Shown here piece by piece: positions 34,136 to 41,992 of a DNA stretch of 44,132 nt. This stretch comes from Bacteroidetes bacterium ADurb.Bin234 (GTDB lineage Bacteria; Bacteroidota; Bacteroidia; Bacteroidales; WCHB1-69). A model generated the notes under the pieces. The model worked only from the letters and a program-made list of their open reading frames with translations, searched no databases and was not told the origin of the DNA. Where the stretch lies: positions 1 to 44,132 of the forward strand of contig MWCE01000258.1 in assembly GCA_002069895.1 (NCBI GenBank), given 5' to 3'. The translations under genes were made by a program, and so were the position numbers. Each line of letters starts with the position of its first letter. The first letter of the stretch is position 1.

Positions 34136-37100
34136 TTAAAGAATTACTAATTTTTCAATTTTTTCAGCTGTTTTATTATCAGTTGTTTTTACCCTTAACT
34201 TGTAAAGATAAACTCCTTTTGCCAAAACATCACCAAAATCATCTTTTCCGTTCCATGGAATGGGTCCTACCCTTAATGAATTCGATGATTCAACAAATTC
34301 AATGGTTTTAATTAATTTTCCTGAAACAGTGAATATTTGAATACTTATATTTTTAACTATACCGGGTTTATTATGTTCAAAATAAAAACTCGTTTGTGTG
34401 GTAAAAGGATTAGGATAATTCAAAACATGTTCTAAATGTAGTTTTTCATCATTTACTACAGTAAAAGCAATATTCGCTTGATTCATATTATTTAACACAT
34501 CACAGGCTCTTAATGTTAGGGTATGTTTTCCATCACTCAAATTACTCAATAAATAAGATATTTTCCCCGACTTATAACTATTTTCATCATATTCGAAGAA
34601 GTCATTTAAAACTATGCTTTTATCGAGTTCATCATCCAAATAGGCAACTATATCATGCCCAATGCCTGTTCCAACAGTGTTTACACCATTTTCATCTTTT
34701 ATAATGGCATATAAAGTTGGGTTAGGAGTGGTTATGCCTCCGTTAACGAAATTTTCATTATTTAAATACAATTTAATTTCAGGTCCTATATTATCATTAA
34801 TTACCGTATCATTAATACCTCCGATATAGACAGTATCATATCCGTTTGCATCAACACTTTCACTATAAGCATAATAACTAATTTTACCGTAACCATAATC
34901 ATAATTAATATCTTTAGGCACTAAAAAAGAAAATTGGAACTGTCCGTTTTTAACATTGGATTTCCCTTTAAACAATATATTTCTTTGTAACAAAAAAGTT
35001 TTTTGAACACTATTGGGATTATTCAAAAGGGTTGTAATGGTTGACGTTTTATCAAAAACACTCGGGAAAACATATCCGTTAAAATCGGTAATTGTTTGAT
35101 AATTATTATCAACCACTCTTCCTTTAATTGTAACAAATTGCAAAGCTTTAACTGTATCATTATTTGAAATAATTGATTCACCATTAATACTATCGGTAAT
35201 CACGTTATATTCCGGATAAGCAAGTTTAAGTGAAGGATCGCCCATCAAGACAAACATTTCGGTACTTCCGCTTACATTTTTAGCTTCTGAAAAAATCTGT
35301 CCAATGGTTCGATAGTTATAATTTACTTTTTCAAAAGCAAATTGGTGTATTTTTTCTCCGAAATACTGATTTGTTGAACCATAAGAATTTCTTGTAGCAG
35401 AAATTACACCAATTCCTCCTCCATTTGTTTTAAATATAATATCTTCCGAAGGAGATTGATTGTTTTTTTTATCATAAATACCAAAAGAACAAGAACCGGC
35501 AAAAAACAACGGATGGTTATACTTATTATTCCAACCACTAATATCACTTCTTTTCAAAAACCGCTCATGCGCCCAACCATTATCCCCCCCATGACCCATG
35601 TATGTTAACATCAGCGTACCTTTCGTTATTCGTTGATTTAATGCAATAGTTGCATCGGGATAACGTTGTCCTTGGGATGTAGACACTTTTTTAAAAGCAT
35701 CTAAATAAATTTTATCAATATTAATTTCAGGAAAATTGTTGTAAACCAACATGGCTTGTGCTTCTGCATTTTGAAAATGTTGTTGATCTGCGTCATCATC
35801 GGCACAGAAACTTATCACATTTCGCCAGTCGGCAAAATTTGAAATATAATTCGTATTATTGCTAACAAGTGGTTTTTTACTGGCATAATCAATTGTTTTT
35901 TGAACTATTATTTGTGCTTGTGTACTTGTTCTTACAGGAAATCTACCTATACCTGCATCTAGTGTCCCCACATTATTATTTCCTTCCCCATCATCTAACT
36001 TAACAAAAAAATCATCGGTCGACAAACAGTCATTATTTTGAAATGGACATTTTCCTTGATAATTTGGAATATAATTACTTGCTGTACCGGTCCGATTGCG
36101 AAAATCAAAGGAAGCTTTGCCAAACAACAATACATTTTTCGGTGAAACCGATGTACTTTTATCGTATAGCATTTTTATAAAATTTCGAATTGCCGAAATA
36201 TCTTGTGCACCACTATTAAACTCGTTATATATTTGCGTAGTCGTTACTACTACTGCAGAAACAGCATCATTCTTTTTTCGGAAATCGGCTAATTGTTGGG
36301 CATAACTTAAAAAATCGGGATGAGTTATAATAACAAATTCAACGCCATTTATTCCATGCAAATTTTGATTCGGTATTTTTCCTATAGGAGTAACACTATA
36401 AAAAGAAGACCCGTAAAAAGCAACAAATTCATGTAAATTGCTTGCTTCACATTTAAACTTAAACGTGTTACCACTTAATCGACCATTTATTTTCACTATA
36501 TTAATCGGATCGGTAACATCCCAAACACTAATTCCATTTCCTTTAGTATTAAAAACATATTCAACAATATTCCCATCTCCTACCCCACTTTTGTTTCTAA
36601 ATGACAATTGTGAATTCGATGCATATTGCAATTTACATTCACCAAATAATTCTATATAATCTAACCATCCCACAGAATTATTTGTAGGTTTATTGTAGGT
36701 TACATTAATATTAATAGTATTACTTGAAGGAGAAAATTCAAAATCTCCTATTTGAATGTAACCTTCTTTATAAGGTTGAAATGTCATAGTATAGGCCTGA
36801 CTGTTATTTATAGTCGCCTTAAAATTAGCATATGAAGATGAATAAGAAGCCAGGCAAAACCGAAGTTTAGCATTTGCTCCTGATACTAATTCGGGTAATG
36901 TCATTGAATAATTATAGGATGTTACGGCATCAAAAGCATCTGAAAACCAAATCCTGCTAACTTCTTGCGGACTTACTTCATCTTTTTCATATACATCATA
37001 AAATTCATATGAAGATATTTCATGTGTTTTGTTTGAACTTGGTTCGGATTTTTGTTTAATTCTTTTTTTAACTCCAACACTTGCATCAACGTTGATAAAA

Positions 37101-37942
37101 TAATATGCATAATCGGAATAAATGTTTAATGAATGCTCATAATTATCCGATGAAGGTTCCCATCCAACAACACCAACCGCATAAAATAATATATAATCCC
37201 CTTCTTCAAATAATCCATCATTATCCGAATCAACCACTTGAATTGATACTTCTTGTAAATCATCATAAACAAAAAGATTAGAATTTTCCGGTAGTATTCT
37301 TCCTCCATTACCGAATAATGAAATGTTGTTTATATTTAAATTATTTGTATTTATACCTAAACTTTGCATATTAGAAAAAGTGATTTTGTGAATTCCTGTC
37401 TTTGTAACAGCAATTTTGTAAAAATTCCCTGAAGCAAGTACCGACTTAGTAACATAAGTTCTCTTTTTTTGTGTTTTACTTATGGGTAAGGAAGTAATAT
37501 GAACTTTTATATCAAAGGAAAGTAATTTTTCAAATTGTGAACCTTTTTTTCTAAAAGGGAAAAAACGTACTTGCAAAAAAGGTTTTTTTTGCGTATAGGT
37601 TACTTTCGCGTTAATATTTATTTCTTCATTTATTAAATTTTTATCAATCAAATTTAATTCTTGTGTTGATAATGTTTGCCAAACAGTATTTTCGATAGTA
37701 ACAATAGCTGATACATTTCCATCTGTTAACGTGAATGTTTCAACAAACTCGGGTGTTATATAATCATCACCCGTAAACAAACACGCTCCTTTAAAATAGA
37801 TATAAGTGTGTTGAATTTCTTCAGTGATTTTCTCAACAACCGGTTTAGACCATTGCAAGCTAAATGATCTATTTATATCATTAGCTTTTAGCATGATAAC
37901 ATAAAGAAATGAAAACAATAACAGTGATACTCTTTTAAACAT
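34136..37942 (-). CDS. porU: Type IX secretion sortase PorU (C25 gingipain-like peptidase)
   Basis: A 1268-residue surface protease of peptidase family C25. A signal peptide is followed by an N-terminal beta-rich region to about 540, then the gingipain-like caspase-fold domain (VEFVIITHPDFLSYAQQLADF onward). The catalytic pair is H784 in YMGHGGDNGW and C818 in FAGSCSFGIYD; the 34-residue spacing is close to that of gingipains. The C-terminus is itself a T9SS-type domain (LNYPNPFTTQTSFYF, then GVYLYKLRVKT). PorU cuts the C-terminal signal from cargo and attaches it to anionic LPS. It lies upstream of porV-ispF. The only promoter-like box found before it is within a repeat. Confidence 0.95.
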   Translation of the reverse strand: MFKRVSLLLFSFLYVIMLKANDINRSFSLQWSKPVVEKITEEIQHTYIYFKGACLFTGDDYITPEFVETFTLTDGNVSAIVTIENTVWQTLSTQELNLIDKNLINEEININAKVTYTQKKPFLQVRFFPFRKKGSQFEKLLSFDIKVHITSLPISKTQKKRTYVTKSVLASGNFYKIAVTKTGIHKITFSNMQSLGINTNNLNINNISLFGNGGRILPENSNLFVYDDLQEVSIQVVDSDNDGLFEEGDYILFYAVGVVGWEPSSDNYEHSLNIYSDYAYYFINVDASVGVKKRIKQKSEPSSNKTHEISSYEFYDVYEKDEVSPQEVSRIWFSDAFDAVTSYNYSMTLPELVSGANAKLRFCLASYSSSYANFKATINNSQAYTMTFQPYKEGYIQIGDFEFSPSSNTININVTYNKPTNNSVGWLDYIELFGECKLQYASNSQLSFRNKSGVGDGNIVEYVFNTKGNGISVWDVTDPINIVKINGRLSGNTFKFKCEASNLHEFVAFYGSSFYSVTPIGKIPNQNLHGINGVEFVIITHPDFLSYAQQLADFRKKNDAVSAVVVTTTQIYNEFNSGAQDISAIRNFIKMLYDKSTSVSPKNVLLFGKASFDFRNRTGTASNYIPNYQGKCPFQNNDCLSTDDFFVKLDDGEGNNNVGTLDAGIGRFPVRTSTQAQIIVQKTIDYASKKPLVSNNTNYISNFADWRNVISFCADDDADQQHFQNAEAQAMLVYNNFPEINIDKIYLDAFKKVSTSQGQRYPDATIALNQRITKGTLMLTYMGHGGDNGWAHERFLKRSDISGWNNKYNHPLFFAGSCSFGIYDKKNNQSPSEDIIFKTNGGGIGVISATRNSYGSTNQYFGEKIHQFAFEKVNYNYRTIGQIFSEAKNVSGSTEMFVLMGDPSLKLAYPEYNVITDSINGESIISNNDTVKALQFVTIKGRVVDNNYQTITDFNGYVFPSVFDKTSTITTLLNNPNSVQKTFLLQRNILFKGKSNVKNGQFQFSFLVPKDINYDYGYGKISYYAYSESVDANGYDTVYIGGINDTVINDNIGPEIKLYLNNENFVNGGITTPNPTLYAIIKDENGVNTVGTGIGHDIVAYLDDELDKSIVLNDFFEYDENSYKSGKISYLLSNLSDGKHTLTLRACDVLNNMNQANIAFTVVNDEKLHLEHVLNYPNPFTTQTSFYFEHNKPGIVKNISIQIFTVSGKLIKTIEFVESSNSLRVGPIPWNGKDDFGDVLAKGVYLYKLRVKTTDNKTAEKIEKLVIL

Positions 37943-38013
37943 CTATCTGTGATATTTTTACGTTTATTGTAACGATATAGATTAAATTATTATTGTATGC
38001 CATTATTATCTGG

Positions 38014-38338
38014 TTAAATCTTTTTTAAGGTGCTAAAAGATTTGCATCTGCAAATGTATATTTCCATTTTTATGTTTTTTCTTCTAAATTGACTTGTGAA
38101 TAGTGAAGGAAATCGGAAATAAAATTAAACTGAAACAGGAGAAAAACACCCCCCCATCCCCACGTTTTTTTATTACTTTTAAGAAAAAGGGAAGGAATAA
38201 AAGCATTAAAAAAAAATTATGTTTTAAAAAAGAAGCGGAGAAAAAACAATTACTAATTTTACGGATTTGAACCTTTGCGTTCTTTGATATAAAACCCTGT
38301 AAAACTCCATTTTTCGTTTTCAAGAATTTCTGCCTTAC
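38014..38338 (-). repeat. Repeat core copy B (uninterrupted)
   Basis: Read on the minus strand, this is the uninterrupted form of the core at 24952-25700. Positions 38221-38338 match copy A at about 95 percent; the rest matches less closely. It ends with TACATTTG, then a 9-bp stem (AAATCTTTT/AAAAGATTT, 38016-38024 with 38035-38043). Confidence 0.8.
38051..38058 (-). promoter_or_regulatory. Candidate porU -7 box inside the repeat
   Basis: The minus strand reads TACATTTG followed by C. It points towards porU with a leader of about 100 nt that would include the 9-bp hairpin at 38016-38043. The same place in copy A reads TACCTTTG. Confidence 0.5.
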
Positions 38339-38639
38339 TAAATAAAAATTTTGTAACTACAAAATAAAATTTTTATAGTTACTAAATTAGAGATATATTT
38401 TCTTGTTAGGAGGCTAAAACAACAATCAGTTAGAAAAAGCCTATAAAACAACTATTAGATGCAGTAACGAATTAAAATCGGGCATGCTCCGTTGAGCAAA
38501 GTGGTAGGTCCGATTTTCAACGAAAAGATATCTACTATTTCAACAAAAATAATAGCATCTCAAAAAAGATTTAACCGTTATTTATAATTTTTTGTTGAAC
38601 ATTTAGAGAAATTGAATTGTCTATTTAAATAAATGTTTT

Positions 38640-39410
38640 ATGAAAAAACAATATAAATTAGGTGTTGTATTATCCGGAGGTGGGGCGAAAGGATTTGCGC
38701 ATTTGGGTTTATTGCAAGTGTTGGAAGAAAAGGGATTAAAACCTGATATTATTGCTGCTTCAAGTGCGGGTGCTATTGCCGGAGCTTTATATGCTGATGG
38801 ATATTCTGTTCAAGAAATGTTGAATTTGTTTAAAAATACGGGATTCATGGATTTTGTTAGTCCTAAGTTGAATGCTAACAGTCTTTTTAAATCCGACAAT
38901 TTGATGAAGAAATTAAAAACAATGTTACATTCAAAAACTTTTGAAGAATTATCTATACCTTTATTAATATCAACTTCTAATATAACTTGTGGTAAAGTTG
39001 AATATTTTCATTCCGGTATTTTGCTGGATAAAGTAATAGCTTCTTCAAGTATTCCGATTTTGTTTAATCCCATATTAATTAATGGTAATTATTACGTAGA
39101 TGGCGGATTGTTTGATAATTTTCCTGTCGAACAAATTAGGGACCAATGTGATTTTGTGATTGGTTCTCACTTACATCCCTTTAAAAAACAAGAAAAAATA
39201 ACTTCATTAAAACAAAATATCGAACGAACCGTTACCATGATTTACGAGTCGCACGGTTGGAAAAAAGCTGCTTTGTGTGATTTGTATATAGAACCGGAGG
39301 CTTTGTCGCAGTATTCTATTTACGATGTTAGAAAAGCTTCCGCAATTTATAAAGTAGGGTATGATTATGCCAAAAAAATGCTTGAAAGTTCAAAGATAGT
39401 ATTTGCATAA
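38640..39410 (+). CDS. Patatin-like phospholipase
   Basis: A 256-residue esterase of the RssA/YchK-like patatin group. The oxyanion loop is LSGGGAKGFAHLG (11-23). The nucleophile elbow is ASSAG with S42, where the first Gly of the usual GxSxG is Ala40. The catalytic Asp is in YVDGGLFDNFP (DGG). No signal peptide is seen, so it is likely cytoplasmic or peripheral. Patatins of this size hydrolyse phospholipid or lysophospholipid acyl chains; the substrate is not evident. It stands alone between the repeat region and the protease gene. Confidence 0.9.
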   Translation: MKKQYKLGVVLSGGGAKGFAHLGLLQVLEEKGLKPDIIAASSAGAIAGALYADGYSVQEMLNLFKNTGFMDFVSPKLNANSLFKSDNLMKKLKTMLHSKTFEELSIPLLISTSNITCGKVEYFHSGILLDKVIASSSIPILFNPILINGNYYVDGGLFDNFPVEQIRDQCDFVIGSHLHPFKKQEKITSLKQNIERTVTMIYESHGWKKAALCDLYIEPEALSQYSIYDVRKASAIYKVGYDYAKKMLESSKIVFA

Positions 39411-39720
39411 TTTTAGGGCAAATACTTCTTATCGGGATATGGTTTAAACGAGATCGGAAACTCATTTTTCTCTTATATCGGATGTGTTTTCTTATTGTTA
39501 TTCATTTATTTTCATTATTATCCGGTATTGATTAGGTTATGATTTAATGAATTTTTAAAAGAAGAGAAGCATATTTTGATTTTTGTTGAACAATGGTGTT
39601 TATGACAAAAAACTTAAAATCAAAATAAATGTTTGGTTGATAATTTAATATTTTGTATTTTTGCCGTTAGTTTTTTTAACAAGAGGAAATATAAACCCGA
39701 TATCATTAAAGCCGACATAT
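39411..39720. other. 310-bp gap with promoter of the T9SS protease gene
   Basis: No gene is seen. An 11-bp inverted repeat (ATTTTGATTTT at 39573-39583 with 39616-39626) may end the patatin transcript. The protease promoter follows at 39632-39663. Confidence 0.6.
39632..39663 (+). promoter_or_regulatory. Promoter of the T9SS protease gene (-33 TTTG, -7 TATTTTTG)
   Basis: TTTG at 39632-39635 and TATTTTTG at 39656-39663 with a 20-bp spacer; predicted leader about 50 nt to the ATG at 39721. Confidence 0.6.
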
Positions 39721-41982
39721 ATGAAAATATTTAGTGTTAATAAAATAATAACCAGTATATTTATTTTTTTTATCATATCAACCCAAGCTCAAATAAGCGA
39801 GGGAGGATTACCTTATAGTTTTCATAAAAACAATTTTGATGCCGATATTTCTTTTGTGAAAATGCCTAAAGTTGATAATGAGATTTTATGTAAGCAAGAA
39901 ATTCCCGATAAAACCGGAGGTTTTCAATTCGGCAAAGAATTTGATGTGGAATTGAATTTATTAAATTCAGGCAAATGGGTCGAATTTCCAAATGGGGATC
40001 GTTTATGGCAATTGGGTATTTCGTCCGAAAATGCATATTCCATTAACTTGATTTTCGATAATTTTTATATTCCTGCAAATGCTAAATTTTTTATATTCAC
40101 AAAAGATAAGAATTATGTTTTAGGTGCTTTTACCGAAAAAAACAATAATCCCGAACGGTTTTTCTCCACTACCTTATTGCCTGGCGGTGAAATAGTTCTT
40201 GAGTATTTTGAACCCAAGGAAGTTAGAAATCAAGGAGTGATTCATTTATCAACAGTTGTTCACGGATACAAGGATTTTTTCTTCAAAGCAGGGCCTTATG
40301 GTTCTTCCGGTTCATGTCATATAAATGTTAATTGCAAAGAAGGGGGAGGTTTCAAAGATATAAAAAGAGCCGTTGCCTTAATATTAAATGGATCGTATGC
40401 TCATTGTACCGGTACTTTAATTAACAATACTAAAAACGACGGAACACCTTATTTTTTAACGGCTCAACATTGCATTACAGGTAAAAATCTTTCTAAATTT
40501 GTTTTTATATTCGGATATGAAACGGAAAATTGCGACGGAACAAACGGTAGTAAAGGTGCATCCATTAGCGGTGCTTCCTTAGTGGCCGATGGTGATTATT
40601 CCGATTTTGCTTTATTGAAACTAAGTACGGCTCCTCCCTTATCTTATAATCCTTATTATGTCGGATGGAATAAACAAAATCTTCCTGCTATTACATCAGC
40701 ATGTTTACACCATCCTTCCGGCGACTATAAGAAAATATCTCTATGCAATACTGTGGTTACAAGTAGCAGTTATGAAGATTATCCCAAAAACACACATTGG
40801 GAAGTAACAGCTTGGACTTTAGGTTCAACCGAAGGTGGGTCGTCAGGAGCTCCTTTGTTTAATCAAAATAAATTATTAGTGGGTCAACTCGAAGGAGGGA
40901 CAGCTACCTGTTATAACCTTCAAGGATATGATGTGTTTGGAAAATTATCTTATTCATGGCTTAACAATAACAACGAATCATCCGATAAAAGATTAAAAGA
41001 TTGGTTGGATCCTTTAAACACAGGGGTTAATTCTTTGGAAGCTTATGACCCATGCATCCCTTCCTATCAAACGGATGCTTGTTTAAATAAAATAGTTAAT
41101 CCAACAGCTAGCGTTTGTCAATATTATGTTCAACCAAAAATAATACTCTCTAATAATGGTTCCGATACATTGGAATACGTTAAAATATTTTATAAATTGA
41201 ATGAAAATGAAAAGGTAGAGTTTATATGGTCGGGAAAAATTGCTTTTGGTGAACAAGAAGAAGTTGTTTTGCCCTTTTCGGATGTTACTGATGGAAATTA
41301 TCTTTTAAATATATGGTTAGAAACACCTAATCATACTTCGGATCAAAATGCAAACAACGACACTTTGAGTATTTCATTTTCTTATCAGAAAGGGATTCCC
41401 GTTTCTTGGATTATTAAAACTGATTTATATCCCCAACAAACGTCATGGCTTATTAAAGATATAAATGGAAATATCGTTGCACAAAACCCCGTCGATTTAA
41501 GTGCCCTTAATAAATATACTAATACCTTTTGTTTGGATTCAGGATGTTATGATTTTGTTATTTACGATAACAATGGCGACGGTTTGTCAGGAGATGAAGG
41601 TTCGGGGAAGGGGTATTATTACTTTTATTTGATAAATAAAATTATTCTGAGCGGCATTGAATTTGAGTATAAAGACAGTGTCCGTTTTTGTTTGGATGAA
41701 ACGACAAGTATTAATTCATTTTCAGTAAATAAACCAAATGAAAATATAAATATATTTCCTAATCCTGCCAATTCATTGATCACAATATCTGCTAAGAATT
41801 TGTGTAAAGAAGAGATTTATTTAGCGTCCTTTTATACTTTAGATGGGAAAAAAATAAAAGAAAAAACTATATATGAAGGAGATAATACTATCGAATTAAC
41901 TTCTTTGCCTCAAGGGTTATATGTTGTTAAAATTCAAAGTAAACAACATTGTTCCACGCATAAATTAATGATTTATAAATAA
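39721..41982 (+). CDS. Secreted trypsin-fold (lysyl endopeptidase-like) protease with T9SS sorting domain
   Basis: A 753-residue exported protease. The signal peptide ends STQAQ. An N-terminal region to about 195 precedes a chymotrypsin-fold domain with catalytic H250 (TAQHC), D295 (YSDFALLK) and S375 (EGGSSGAPLF). The stretch GQLEGGTATCYN followed by YDVFGKLSYSW resembles lysyl endopeptidase of Achromobacter, where the matching Asp (here D404) sets Lys specificity. A beta domain follows, then a type A T9SS sorting domain from about residue 680 (NIFPNPANSLITIS to GLYVVKIQ). The start is ATG 39721; an upstream in-frame TTG adds 20 residues that spoil the signal peptide. It is a likely client of the nearby PorU and PorV. 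Confidence 0.92.
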   Translation: MKIFSVNKIITSIFIFFIISTQAQISEGGLPYSFHKNNFDADISFVKMPKVDNEILCKQEIPDKTGGFQFGKEFDVELNLLNSGKWVEFPNGDRLWQLGISSENAYSINLIFDNFYIPANAKFFIFTKDKNYVLGAFTEKNNNPERFFSTTLLPGGEIVLEYFEPKEVRNQGVIHLSTVVHGYKDFFFKAGPYGSSGSCHINVNCKEGGGFKDIKRAVALILNGSYAHCTGTLINNTKNDGTPYFLTAQHCITGKNLSKFVFIFGYETENCDGTNGSKGASISGASLVADGDYSDFALLKLSTAPPLSYNPYYVGWNKQNLPAITSACLHHPSGDYKKISLCNTVVTSSSYEDYPKNTHWEVTAWTLGSTEGGSSGAPLFNQNKLLVGQLEGGTATCYNLQGYDVFGKLSYSWLNNNNESSDKRLKDWLDPLNTGVNSLEAYDPCIPSYQTDACLNKIVNPTASVCQYYVQPKIILSNNGSDTLEYVKIFYKLNENEKVEFIWSGKIAFGEQEEVVLPFSDVTDGNYLLNIWLETPNHTSDQNANNDTLSISFSYQKGIPVSWIIKTDLYPQQTSWLIKDINGNIVAQNPVDLSALNKYTNTFCLDSGCYDFVIYDNNGDGLSGDEGSGKGYYYFYLINKIILSGIEFEYKDSVRFCLDETTSINSFSVNKPNENINIFPNPANSLITISAKNLCKEEIYLASFYTLDGKKIKEKTIYEGDNTIELTSLPQGLYVVKIQSKQHCSTHKLMIYK

Positions 41983-41992
41983 AAATATAATT

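Larger units (their letters stand above)
38012..38576. mobile_element. Possible 565-bp non-autonomous element bounded by 24-bp inverted repeats
   Basis: The left end starts GGTTAAATCTTTTTT at 38012-38035. The right end (38553-38576) is its reverse complement at 22 of 24 positions. The repeat core occupies the left 60 percent. No transposase is encoded and no clear target duplication is visible outside the ends (CATTATTATCT left, GTTATTTATAA right), so element status is inferred from the ends alone. Confidence 0.5.
37943..38639. other. 697-bp non-coding gap carrying repeat copy B
   Basis: No real gene is supported. A 79-codon minus-strand frame (38084-38323, TTG start) lies within the repeat and is broken in the other copy. 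The gap contains near-perfect inverted 24-bp ends (38012-38035 and 38553-38576), the repeat core, C-runs at 38149-38161, a GTAACT/AGTTAC dyad near 38354-38380 and an AAAATCGG/CCGATTTT dyad near 38474-38520. Confidence 0.75.

Noticed and set aside
38084-38323. A 79-codon minus-strand frame in repeat copy B.
   Set aside because: It starts with TTG, is rich in Phe, Leu and Lys, lies wholly in a repeat, and is broken by a missing base and an insert in copy A. Treated as non-coding repeat.
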